Source of the DNA: CAYVUB01 sp964454675
Lineage (GTDB): Bacteria; Bacteroidota; Bacteroidia; Flavobacteriales; Flavobacteriaceae
NCBI GenBank assembly: GCA_964454675.1
Contig: CAYVUB010000026.1
Coordinates: 1-34,359 of the forward strand
Direction of reading: 5' to 3'
Length of the DNA stretch: 34,359 bases
Within the stretch, counting starts at the first letter, position 1. Each line of letters opens with the position of its first letter. A program made the position numbers and the translations under genes. Below, piece after piece: positions 15,513 through 23,313 of this stretch. The notes under the pieces were generated by a model. It was not told the DNA's origin. It ran no database searches and was given only the letters and a program-made list of their open reading frames with translations.

Positions 15513-18245
15513 ATGAAAAAACTATTGTTCTATTCTCTGCTATTAGTAACAGCTTTTACATATTCTCAAAGTACCGGTTCAATTGCCGGGAAATTGACCG
15601 ATAAAGAATATAATGATGCACCGTTACCATTTGCAACGGTAATGTTAAAAGGTACAACAACAGGAACAACATCAGATATTGATGGTCTTTACGGATTTGA
15701 AAATTTAAAACCGGGTAGCTATGTCTTGGTTTATAGTTTTATAGGATATGAAACTCAAGAACTAACGGTTGAAGTTACTGCCGGAAAAGTAACAACGGTT
15801 AATGTTCCTATGGGAGCAAGTGCTGCATCTCTTGATGAAGTAGTTATTACAACTACCGTGAGAAAAGAAAGTGAAGTAGCGTTATTACTCGATCAAAAAA
15901 GAGCTGTTGAAATCAAACAGAATATTGGCGCACAAGAATTGTCAAGAAAAGGCGTAAGTGATGTTGCAACAGCTGTGACCAAAACCACCGGAGTTTCAAA
16001 ACAAGAAGGTACGGGCAACATCTATGTAAGAGGTTTGGGTGACAGATACAATTCAACCTCTATTAACGGATTGCCTGTAACATCAAATGACCCTGAGAAG
16101 AAGAATATTGACCTTAATATTTTTTCGACAGATATTGTTGAGTATATCTCAATAGATAAAGTATATGGGCCACAAATTTCGGGTGATTTTGCCGGCGGTA
16201 ATGTTGATATTTCATCTGTAAATTACAAAGGAAGCGGCATGTTTGAAATTTCGTTAGGCTCGTCAATAGGAGTGAATACCATTGATAAATACAATGATTT
16301 TTACATTCAGGATGGTCCAAATAAGTTGGGGTTTTCAAATTACGGTGTTCCGAATAATCCGCTTGGGGGCTACAATTTTCAAAACAGTTTGGTTCCTGCT
16401 AAAGAAAGCCCGGTAGGCAGCAATATAGGCTTAAAAGCAGGTAAATCGTTCAATATAGGCGAAGAAGGCAGGCTTAATCTATTTGCAACCGCAAGCTTCC
16501 AAAACGGTTATGAATACAGAGAAGGCCTCAACCAGAGTGTTAATGCGCAGGGAGCAAGGTTGAAATCGTTTTTTCAGGAAAAAACCACATATACTACAGG
16601 AACTACAGGAATGTTTAATGCCGGTTACAGCATTAATGACAATCATAATATGGCTTATAATTTTCTGTTTGTAAACTCTTCAGACCAGTCAAGAGATATT
16701 TATACCGGATTTATAAGAGATATTGCAGAAGATGATAACGGACTTATACAGCGCGGTACTTATATACAAAATACCTTAATGGTACACCAATTACTCGGAA
16801 ACCATAAATTGACCGATAAGATTGATTTAAAATGGGGAGCGTCCTATAATAAAATAGAAGGCGATATGCCCGACAGGACTCAAAACACGTTAAGATTTGT
16901 TGAAGCATCAAACGGATATACCTTTGCTCAAAATACCACTACAGATAACCACAGGTACTATCAAAATTTAATTGAAGACGAGCTTGCGGCAAACGTTTCT
17001 GTGAGTTACAAATTAAATCAGGATGAAGACGGACTGTCAAAAGGAAAAATTACGCTTGGCTACAACGGCAGGATTAAGAACCGCGATTTTGAAGCCATTC
17101 AGTTTAATTTTAGAATCACAGGCTCACAGTTAGGTACGGTTGTAAATCCAAACAATTTAGACCAGTTTTTAAATCAGCAAAACTACAGCAACGGCTTCTT
17201 TAACATTGAATCTTTTTCGGGATTGGTACCACAAACCTATGAAGGCGAACAGATAATCCACGCAGGTTTGGCAAGTGTGGAATACAAGCTTACAGACAGG
17301 CTGAGTTCAATTTTCGGGCTTCGTTTTGAAAGAGTAGAGCAAACCGTTTCATGGAGAACACAACTGGATGCTACAGGCAGGAGCAACACCTTTGACAGAA
17401 ATGAATTTTTACCAAGTGTTGTGCTTAAGTATGAATTGAATGATAAACAAAATTTACGTCTTGGCGCAAGCAAAACCTACACCTTGCCGCAGTTTAAAGA
17501 AAGAGCATTATTTATTTATGAAGATGTTACAGAAATTAAAGTAGGTAACCCTGATTTGTATCCTTCACAAAATTACAATCTGGATTTAAAATGGGAATTA
17601 TTCCCTAAAAGCGATGAGATTATTTCCTTTACGGCATTTGGTAAATACATTATAGACCCAATCAATGAAATTACACTGGCATCTTCAACAAATGATATTT
17701 CATTCATTAATACCGGAGATTCAGGATATGTGTATGGTGCAGAGCTTGAAGTAAGAAAAAATATCTTCAGTAATGAAGAAGATACCAATAAGCTTTCGGT
17801 AGGATTTAATGCGGCATACATGAAAACACATCAAGAGCTGGATTCTGAAAAAGTAAGAAACGAAACAAATTACAATATCAATCTTACTGATGAAACCTCG
17901 GGTTTTACAGGAGCTTCAGATTTGCTATTAAATGCCGATGTATCTTATGCCAAAGGCTGGAAAAATGATGCAAGCGTCATGGCAACGCTGGCATATTCCT
18001 ATTATTCGGACAGATTGTATGCTTTAGGCGTGGAAACCAAAGGAAACCTGGTAGATAAAGGGGTCGGCATGCTTGATTTTATACTCAAAACCAAAATCAA
18101 CAAACACGTAGGGATAGATTTTACGGCAAAAAACATTCTTAATCCCGCATTTGAAAGGGTTCAGGAAAATAATCCGCAAGAGGTAACGGTCATTTCATAT
18201 AAACGGGGAGCGTTTTTTAGTTTGGGAGTCAATTACCGGTTTTAA
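15513..18245 (+). CDS. TonB-dependent outer membrane receptor
   Basis: A 910-residue energised outer-membrane importer. A signal peptide (residues 1-19, ending TYSQ) is followed by a CarboxypepD-regulatory-like beta-sandwich (about 22-108, with GTTSDIDGLYGFENLKPGSY) and a plug domain (about 125-240, with IYVRGLGDRYNSTSINGLPV and GDFAGGNVDI). A 22-strand barrel completes the protein, which ends in the terminal aromatic YRF. It is shorter than SusC-type glycan receptors, and its partner is not SusD-like. The next gene on the strand encodes a surface lipoprotein 124 bases on and the pair ends at a shared terminator, so they likely act together. The substrate is unknown. Upstream repeats and a nearby PiT-derived gene make phosphate or a phosphate compound a reasonable guess, but only that. 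Confidence 0.93.
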   Translation: MKKLLFYSLLLVTAFTYSQSTGSIAGKLTDKEYNDAPLPFATVMLKGTTTGTTSDIDGLYGFENLKPGSYVLVYSFIGYETQELTVEVTAGKVTTVNVPMGASAASLDEVVITTTVRKESEVALLLDQKRAVEIKQNIGAQELSRKGVSDVATAVTKTTGVSKQEGTGNIYVRGLGDRYNSTSINGLPVTSNDPEKKNIDLNIFSTDIVEYISIDKVYGPQISGDFAGGNVDISSVNYKGSGMFEISLGSSIGVNTIDKYNDFYIQDGPNKLGFSNYGVPNNPLGGYNFQNSLVPAKESPVGSNIGLKAGKSFNIGEEGRLNLFATASFQNGYEYREGLNQSVNAQGARLKSFFQEKTTYTTGTTGMFNAGYSINDNHNMAYNFLFVNSSDQSRDIYTGFIRDIAEDDNGLIQRGTYIQNTLMVHQLLGNHKLTDKIDLKWGASYNKIEGDMPDRTQNTLRFVEASNGYTFAQNTTTDNHRYYQNLIEDELAANVSVSYKLNQDEDGLSKGKITLGYNGRIKNRDFEAIQFNFRITGSQLGTVVNPNNLDQFLNQQNYSNGFFNIESFSGLVPQTYEGEQIIHAGLASVEYKLTDRLSSIFGLRFERVEQTVSWRTQLDATGRSNTFDRNEFLPSVVLKYELNDKQNLRLGASKTYTLPQFKERALFIYEDVTEIKVGNPDLYPSQNYNLDLKWELFPKSDEIISFTAFGKYIIDPINEITLASSTNDISFINTGDSGYVYGAELEVRKNIFSNEEDTNKLSVGFNAAYMKTHQELDSEKVRNETNYNINLTDETSGFTGASDLLLNADVSYAKGWKNDASVMATLAYSYYSDRLYALGVETKGNLVDKGVGMLDFILKTKINKHVGIDFTAKNILNPAFERVQENNPQEVTVISYKRGAFFSLGVNYRF

Positions 18246-18369
18246 CAATTAGGTAAACTTCAGCCTTCAAAAAACTCAAATAAGTTAACGAATTGGTTAT
18301 ATACAGATAATATGTTATAACTTCTTATTTATCAATTTTGTAACTCAAATAAATAACACAATAAACACT

Positions 18370-19548
18370 ATGAAAAAATCAATTTCAAAATTTTTAGGAT
18401 TGGCATTTTTATCAGCCACAATTTTTACTACATCGTGCTCAAGTGACGATGATAATGGAGGTCAGGGCGACACACCATTTGTCGTAAATCGTGAAGACCT
18501 TAAAGGGGAAATCAATAACGGTCAGGTAGCAACATTAGAATCCGGAACATACAAATTAACAGGTAAACTGGTTGTTAATGCCGGTGGTAAACTCATTGTT
18601 AAACAAGGTGTAAAAATAGAAGCCACACCGGCATCTGACGGTGATTTTGCAGCGGTAAGATACATTGCAGTAGCTCAAGATGGAGAAATCGACGTACAAG
18701 GAACATCTACAAGTCCGGTAGTTATGACAGCAACTGACCAGACGCCCGGTGCATGGGGCGGATTGGTGCTTTGCGGGAAAGCGCCGATAAACAAAGGTTT
18801 AACAGCTTCTGCCGAAGTATCAGACTTAACCTATGGTGGTAATGTACCGGGAGACAGTTCGGGTTCTATCAGATATTTAAGACTTGAATATACTGGTTTT
18901 GCTTACAATTCGGAAAAAGAGTTCAACGGTTTGTCAATGTTTGGTGTAGGAAGCGGAACAACAATTGAGTATGTACAAGCGCATGAAGGTTCTGATGATG
19001 GATTTGAGTGGTTTGGCGGAACAGTAAATGCAAGATATTTGGTTGTTACCAATTACCACGATGAAGTAGGTGACGATTTGTTTGACTGGACAGAAGGATG
19101 GAACGGTATTGGTGAAAACTGGTACGGAAAAAGAACAAATAACGGTAACAGAGGTGTTGAGGCAGACAACAATGCAAACAACGAAGCTGCTACTCCAACT
19201 TCTAACCCGACTATCAAAAACCTTACTTTGATTGGTAACAACGGAGGTCCGGAAAACCAGGCTATTAAATTACGTGTTGGTACAAAAGCACAATTTGACA
19301 ATGTGGTATTAAGCAACTGGGGAACAGGTTTTGATGTTCAGGCTGCTCCGGATTTATCTTCAGGTTATGTTGGTAACGAATTGAAAGCTACCAATGTTAA
19401 ATTTGATAACGTAACCACTCACGCAAATGCTACAGCAGCAGGTGCTGTAACAGGTGTAAACATTTATACTGAAAATGCTAACGCTACAGGTGCAGGAAAC
19501 GGTACGGCAAAACCATCTTGGGCAAACGGTTGGACTGTAGGTTTATAA
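18370..19548 (+). CDS. Surface lipoprotein, partner of the TonB receptor
   Basis: A 392-residue lipoprotein with a type II signal peptide whose lipobox ends at C23 (FTTSC), followed by SSDDDN, an acidic patch like the bacteroidotal lipoprotein surface-export signal. The mature part looks like a right-handed beta-helix: repeated short strands with Gly/Asn turns (LVVNAGGKLIVKQGVKIEA, DGEIDVQGTSTSPVVMTA, AWGGLVLCGKAPIN) and aromatic, acidic loops (GSDDGFEWFGGTVNARY). Similar proteins accompany TonB receptors in flavobacteria, from memory, but have no established role; substrate capture at the surface is inferred. The 124-base gap before it contains AACTCAAATAA twice (18273-18283, 18342-18352) and no clear promoter. 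Confidence 0.8.
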   Translation: MKKSISKFLGLAFLSATIFTTSCSSDDDNGGQGDTPFVVNREDLKGEINNGQVATLESGTYKLTGKLVVNAGGKLIVKQGVKIEATPASDGDFAAVRYIAVAQDGEIDVQGTSTSPVVMTATDQTPGAWGGLVLCGKAPINKGLTASAEVSDLTYGGNVPGDSSGSIRYLRLEYTGFAYNSEKEFNGLSMFGVGSGTTIEYVQAHEGSDDGFEWFGGTVNARYLVVTNYHDEVGDDLFDWTEGWNGIGENWYGKRTNNGNRGVEADNNANNEAATPTSNPTIKNLTLIGNNGGPENQAIKLRVGTKAQFDNVVLSNWGTGFDVQAAPDLSSGYVGNELKATNVKFDNVTTHANATAAGAVTGVNIYTENANATGAGNGTAKPSWANGWTVGL

Positions 19549-19572
19549 TTTAAAGTCTCTTTAAAATATGAG

Positions 19573-19604
19573 AAGAGCCGCTTCAATAAAGAAGCGGCTC
19601 TTTT
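19573..19604 (+). terminator. Rho-independent terminator after the receptor/lipoprotein pair
   Basis: AAGAGCCGCTTC (19573-19584) pairs perfectly with GAAGCGGCTCTT (19591-19602) around a 6-base loop, with T-rich sequence after it. The next gene converges from the other strand, but no U-tract is seen for that direction. Confidence 0.9.
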
Positions 19605-19630
19605 GCTTTAATTGTTGCAGCACAATTAAT

Positions 19631-19987
19631 TTAATTTCTTGACACCAAAGAAGATGAGCTTACCCATTCGGTAACATTTGCAATAGCATTGTTACTGTAA
19701 TCCACTTCTTTAAGTGTATCCTTATTCCAGTAAAACCATTTGCCGGTTTTTTTGCCGTTATCATACGTAGCGACAACCATTTTGTTTCCGTTGGTATCAT
19801 AACTCAACCAGTCACCGTGTAATTTACCGTCTAAAGTATATGAGCCGGTTTGGCTTATCTTTCCATTATCATGGTAGTATGTAACATCTATCGTATTGGA
19901 GTTATGGTTCAGCGTTAAAGTTCTTTCTTTTTGCGCAAAGCAAACTGCCGATGTCATCATCAAGGCAAAAATTATTAGATTTTTCAT
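19631..19987 (-). CDS. Small secreted MORN-like (YwqK-type) repeat protein
   Basis: A 118-residue protein with a signal peptide (MKNLIIFALMMTSAVCFAQ, cleavage after FAQ). About four short repeats follow, of the form YxxGKxxGxWxxYDxxGNK: YYHDNGKISQTGSY, DGKLHGDWLSYDTNGNK, YDNGKKTGKWFYWNKDT. This is the MORN-like repeat of the YwqK family, which here marks an exported beta-hairpin repeat protein with no enzymatic residues. The frame is open to 20023, but the ATG at 19987 gives a clean signal peptide. It converges on the lipoprotein gene and diverges from the PiT-derived gene. The four-unit box at 20027-20072 sits directly upstream of a weak -7-like AAAATTTG (minus strand, 20021-20028). Function unknown. 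Confidence 0.75.
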   Translation of the reverse strand: MKNLIIFALMMTSAVCFAQKERTLTLNHNSNTIDVTYYHDNGKISQTGSYTLDGKLHGDWLSYDTNGNKMVVATYDNGKKTGKWFYWNKDTLKEVDYSNNAIANVTEWVSSSSLVSRN

Positions 19988-20026
19988 TGCATTGTAGGTT
20001 TTAATTATAAGTCTAATATACAAATT

Positions 20027-20072
20027 TTACGTTAAAAACACGTTTTGGTAACATTAAGTTTACATTAAATTT
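20027..20072. promoter_or_regulatory. Four direct repeats with exact 11-base period, Pho-box-like
   Basis: Four 7-base words spaced by four bases: TTACGTT (20027-20033), ACACGTT (20038-20044), TAACATT (20049-20055) and TTACATT (20060-20066). Winged-helix response regulators of the PhoB/OmpR family bind one monomer per 11-base repeat in this arrangement. On the minus strand the units read AATGTAA, AATGTTA, AACGTGT, AACGTAA, next to a weak -7 for the MORN-like gene. The same array lies 190 bases upstream of the PiT-derived gene. No regulator gene is in the window. Confidence 0.55.
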
Positions 20073-20191
20073 TTATTTATCTGAAAATAAATGATTTAGA
20101 GTTTAATAAAAATATTTTAATAGGTTTTCTGTGTAATTACGTTATAATATAAGACCTTTAGGGTTCTCATTACAAAGAAAAATTGCCTTAA

Positions 20192-20213
20192 ATAACAATT
20201 TAATAACATTAAT
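20192..20213 (+). promoter_or_regulatory. Second 11-base-period repeat before the PiT-derived gene
   Basis: ATAACA (20192-20197) recurs at 20203-20208, inside AATAACA-ATTT-AATAACA-TTAAT, again one helical turn apart. A weak -7-like CAATTTTG lies at 20230-20237, 21 bases further on, and the start codon is at 20259. The region is AT-rich, so chance similarity is possible. Between 20073 and 20191 I see AT-rich sequence and nothing else. Confidence 0.35.
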
Positions 20214-20258
20214 TGCCGTTTTTAAAATGCAATTTTGTTGTACAAATTTTTTAATTAC

Positions 20259-21113
20259 ATGGAATATTTTTATTTATCAATAACCGGAGTATTAACATAT
20301 ATACTGTATGTATTGGGTTTAATAGTCATTGGAGTTGTATTTTTATTTATCATAAGAAACTCAAGCAGATTTGCGGAAAAAGTGAAATTTGACAGAGTGC
20401 CGCTCCGACAGCAGCTTGCAGAAAGCAGCTCTATACAAGGCGTTATTATGGAAAGTGCCGGTAATATTTCTAATGTGATAAAACGCAGTAGTAACATTTA
20501 CACCAATGCCATTACGGGACTGGCGACTCAAGATCGTAAGCTGCTTAAAAAGAATAAAAAAAGTGTTGAAAAACTCTCTGATGAAATAGACGAATTGCGG
20601 GATCATATTTACTACTATATCAAAAATATTGAAACACCAAGCGAGTCTGCAAATAGTTTTTATATCAATATTTTAGGGTATTTAAAAGACATCAGCCAGT
20701 CATTGGAATACATTTCAAAAGTGAGTTATAAATACGTTAAGAATAAACACAAAAAACTGAAATTCAATCAAATAAAAGAATTAAAAGAAATTAACGAACT
20801 TATTGAACATCTTCTTGAAGACACTCAAAAAGCGTTTAAAGTGTATTCTTTTGACAGTATAGCCGATATTCTGAAAAACAAAGAATATGCCCTTGATTTG
20901 GTTACCCAAAAAATTCACGAGCAGATAGAACGCACACAATCTGATGAGTCAAGCCCTAAAAGCGCTACGTTGTATTTTGGGTTGCTTTTAGAAACCAGGG
21001 ATTTGCTGACGCCAACTATGAAGCTGCTTGAAGAATATTATAAATCTCATGACAAATCGGTATCGCCGGCAGTAGTTGTACAACCTGCTGCTGTTGAAGA
21101 TGTTGTGGAATAG
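20259..21113 (+). CDS. PiT phosphate-transporter remnant: one membrane helix plus PhoU-like domain
   Basis: A 284-residue protein that matches my recollection of the two ends of flavobacterial PiT transporters (about 750 residues) with the middle missing. The start MEYFYLSITGVL resembles the PiT N-terminus. It passes directly into one membrane segment (about residues 12-35, LYVLGLIVIGVVFLFIIRN), like the last PiT helix. A long helical cytoplasmic domain follows: SSSIQGVIMESAGNISNVI, KSVEKLSDEIDELRDHIYYY, SFYINILGYLKDISQSLEYI, KHKKLKFNQIKELKEI, and ESSPKSATLYFGLLLETRDL. This PhoU-like part is about 215 residues. The PiT signature segments and phosphate-binding loops are absent, so transport is not expected. 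The frame is intact, arguing for function, perhaps regulatory. The ATG at 20259 is preferred over TTG at 20235. Confidence 0.7.
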   Translation: MEYFYLSITGVLTYILYVLGLIVIGVVFLFIIRNSSRFAEKVKFDRVPLRQQLAESSSIQGVIMESAGNISNVIKRSSNIYTNAITGLATQDRKLLKKNKKSVEKLSDEIDELRDHIYYYIKNIETPSESANSFYINILGYLKDISQSLEYISKVSYKYVKNKHKKLKFNQIKELKEINELIEHLLEDTQKAFKVYSFDSIADILKNKEYALDLVTQKIHEQIERTQSDESSPKSATLYFGLLLETRDLLTPTMKLLEEYYKSHDKSVSPAVVVQPAAVEDVVE

Positions 21114-21164
21114 TTAAGCTATTTTATTGGTTTAAAACCGGTACAGGTGGTCAGGTATGCACTT

Positions 21165-22028
21165 TCAGCTTACTCTTTCATTTATTTTATAATTAAATTT
21201 AAGAACCTTTTGATGCCAAAGCGTTAAGGTTTGTCCGGCTGAAAGGTGGTTATTTTCTTCACGTATAATTAATTGGTCACGAAAAGAACTTATGTATTGA
21301 GACCAATAATTTCCTTTTGAATCCTCTAATAAAAAATAAAACCCGGCATCGCCAAATTTTTTCCCCGACGACTCTAATACCAGTTCGCCATTTGTTCCCA
21401 CGCTTGGGGACATTATTACGGTTGCATTACCATTGGGTAAAGGGAATACGGCTTTAACACATGATTTACCGGAAGGCAAAGTACAAATTCCATAAACACC
21501 CGAATAAATAACCTGACCACTTGGTCGAATAGTTCTAAACCAGAATGTATATTTTACCTGATTGGACTCCGAATCCAAAAGATGGATTATCTCGCTATTG
21601 ATAGATTCAGCATTTTTTATATTCTTAGTTGGAATGTTTAACTGGTTGATTCTGTTACTGAATAATTTATTAATCAGCATTCCAAAAACTTTGAAAACCG
21701 GATTCCATTTTACTGTAAAGTCTAAATCGTAATTGGCAGTATTTTCATAAAAATCAATCACCTTTTTCGATAAACCGGATAATTCATTTTCTGAAAGATT
21801 AAGTTTATCCATTGAAGGAATAAGTCCTTTTGCTTTTGTGCCTTTTTCAATTATTAAATTTTCATTTTCAGCAAATTGGTTGATAAAATCTTTACCAATT
21901 ACATCTAAGTTTCCAAATGCACCCATTAACCATGGAAAATCTTTAGGGTCAATTTTTCTTCCCCGAAGTATTACCCATTGTTGGGTAAACCAATCCTGAA
22001 ATTTTTGCATTGGATAGGCTAACCCCAT
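21165..22028 (-). CDS. Conserved protein of unknown function, paired with the CrtA-like gene
   Basis: A 287-residue soluble protein with no signal peptide or membrane helix and no domain I can name. Recognisable blocks are YDLDFTVKWNPVFKVFGML followed by NRINQLNIPTKN, then TIRPSGQVIYSGVYGICTLP, KAVFPLPNGNATVIMSP, SSGKKFGDAGFYFLLED and a final LSAGQTLTLWHQKVLKFNY. From memory, uncharacterised actinobacterial proteins share the PLPNGNAT and GFGDxGFYF blocks. The start is set at the ATG 22028, one base after the TGA of the upstream gene (TGA-A-ATG), suggesting translational coupling. The frame continues to 22124, but that would overlap the upstream gene by 95 bases. It is the last gene on this minus-strand run and no terminator was found. 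Confidence 0.7.
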   Translation of the reverse strand: MGLAYPMQKFQDWFTQQWVILRGRKIDPKDFPWLMGAFGNLDVIGKDFINQFAENENLIIEKGTKAKGLIPSMDKLNLSENELSGLSKKVIDFYENTANYDLDFTVKWNPVFKVFGMLINKLFSNRINQLNIPTKNIKNAESINSEIIHLLDSESNQVKYTFWFRTIRPSGQVIYSGVYGICTLPSGKSCVKAVFPLPNGNATVIMSPSVGTNGELVLESSGKKFGDAGFYFLLEDSKGNYWSQYISSFRDQLIIREENNHLSAGQTLTLWHQKVLKFNYKINERVS

Positions 22029-22029
22029 T

Positions 22030-22743
22030 TCAATTATTCTCTTTGAGGTTAGGTATAAAATTTGTTCGTCCGTTCCATTCACCAAATTCAGATATTGGCT
22101 TGAACCGCAATGTTGTAAACTCAAAATGAAAATCTTTTCTTTCTCGTTCTTTCATTGCGTCGATATGTCTTTTAGGACGAGGAACGGCACTATGCCCATG
22201 CACCATATCCGTCATTTCTTTTTGCGATTTCCAGATTGAAAATGTTGAAATAATATTTGGATATCGAATAGATGCCAAAGATAGAGTTGTGCCTTTGTGG
22301 TCTCTAACTAATTTTTCTACGGGTCTTCCCCAACGAAGAAATCTTGGGATTTCTAAATATTTCATTCGTGCTATTGTGACAGCTGCAACAGGTTCGTTTT
22401 CAGATTCAGTTTGGTCTTTCAGATTAGGAATCTTAAATCCGGATATTGACCCCCATTGTCTTATAAATTTTAATCTGATATGCCAACCTTTCGCTAATTT
22501 TTTCCCAACCGGATTAGTTTCTAAAAATTGATTTATTGCATTCTCATTTTCCCATTGAGCAAAAACAACAATGTTTCTGCTGAAAATTCTGGATATCGAA
22601 TAAATCGGCGAACCTAAAGTCATGACAGACATGGTTTCAGCATAAATTAATCCATTTATTTTGTTTGCTTTAATTGGAAAAAACATCGCTTTGAGTGCAG
22701 ATATAAAAGGTATTTTTACTATGTGATAGGTAAATACGCTCAT
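22030..22743 (-). CDS. CrtA-like (spheroidene monooxygenase family) protein
   Basis: A 237-residue protein with two ferredoxin-like halves typical of the CrtA family. The first half ends with a VVFAQWENENAINQFLETNP segment. The second contains VAAVTIARMKY, PVEKLVRDHKGTTLSLASIR, ISTFSIWKSQKEMTDMVHGH and a C-terminal FHFEFTTLRFKPI. CrtA proper is a heme enzyme oxygenating acyclic carotenoids, but most distant members are uncharacterised and no carotenoid genes are adjacent. The ATG at 22743 (MSVFTYHIVKIPFI) is preferred; the frame is open to 22794. It is coupled to the next gene at 21165-22028. It lies 60 bases after the RDD gene, so it may be a separate unit. Family assignment is moderate and function is not established. 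Confidence 0.6.
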   Translation of the reverse strand: MSVFTYHIVKIPFISALKAMFFPIKANKINGLIYAETMSVMTLGSPIYSISRIFSRNIVVFAQWENENAINQFLETNPVGKKLAKGWHIRLKFIRQWGSISGFKIPNLKDQTESENEPVAAVTIARMKYLEIPRFLRWGRPVEKLVRDHKGTTLSLASIRYPNIISTFSIWKSQKEMTDMVHGHSAVPRPKRHIDAMKERERKDFHFEFTTLRFKPISEFGEWNGRTNFIPNLKENN

Positions 22744-22803
22744 ATTTTTAGTCCGGCCATTTTTTGGCGACCGTTTTTTATAAATTATACACAATACCCA
22801 ACC

Positions 22804-23313
22804 TTAAATTTCTGTAGGCTGCCCTATTTGCTCCAGATTATTGAAAGCATGGTGTTTGTTTTCAAATTTATTAACATCTACAACATAAGTTTTTGATAAA
22901 CTATCATGCCAGCCTCTGCCATCACCTAAAAAAGAAAAAGCGTTAAAAGGAATAAAACGGCATAAAGTCCTGATTAAAATTTCATCAAATTTAGGTTTTG
23001 AACCGTCAATTAAGACTACTTTAGTCTGTGTAATATATTTGCCAATAGTTCGGGACGTTAGAGTCTCAAAAATGTTGTAATAAATGAAGGTGATTATAAA
23101 TCCAAAAATGTAATCTGCCAATCTGCTTTCAGACTCAATAAAAAAATCATACAAACCGTAATTGTCCGTTAAATTTGAAATAATTCCAATTAAAATTCCA
23201 ACCCCAACGCCTATAATCATTTTTATAATGAAGTCGATAATATAATTAAGAAACCGTTTTCCCTTGGGCGCCAGAATATCATCGGTCACTTTAAAAGTTT
23301 CTTTATGTATCAT
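22804..23313 (-). CDS. RDD-family inner membrane protein
   Basis: A 169-residue protein with the RDD pattern: an early arginine and aspartate in GKRFLNYIIDFI (first helix), two further hydrophobic helices (about residues 29-48 and 66-86), and the late motif GRGWHDSLSKTYVV, equivalent to the usual RQGLHD. In RDD proteins these charged residues sit in or near the membrane; roles proposed for some members include sodium/proton exchange, but most are unassigned. The ATG overlaps the stop of the glycosylasparaginase gene by one base (TAATG), so translation is coupled. It is the fourth gene after GH92, permease and glycosylasparaginase. A link to glycan use is inferred only from position. Confidence 0.8.
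   Translation of the reverse strand: MIHKETFKVTDDILAPKGKRFLNYIIDFIIKMIIGVGVGILIGIISNLTDNYGLYDFFIESESRLADYIFGFIITFIYYNIFETLTSRTIGKYITQTKVVLIDGSKPKFDEILIRTLCRFIPFNAFSFLGDGRGWHDSLSKTYVVDVNKFENKHHAFNNLEQIGQPTEI

Noticed and set aside
18273..18352. Two copies of AACTCAAATAA before the lipoprotein gene
   Set aside because: Two 11-base AT-rich words 69 bases apart are weak evidence for a site, and no promoter lies beside them.
15513..19548. SusC/SusD glycan-uptake pair
   Set aside because: The receptor is shorter than SusC and the lipoprotein is a beta-helix type without the helical TPR character of SusD; no glycan enzymes are next to it.
19631..19987. Nicotinate-nucleotide adenylyltransferase, a label I recall for similar proteins
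   Set aside because: There is no nucleotidyltransferase HxGH motif, and the protein is a small exported MORN-like repeat.
21114..21164. GGTTTAAAACC palindrome as a terminator after the PiT-derived gene
   Set aside because: The arms leave no usable loop and there is no T run.
22029..22124. Longer start for the 287-residue unknown protein
   Set aside because: It would overlap the CrtA-like gene by 95 bases, while an ATG one base after that gene's stop gives an ordinary coupled start.
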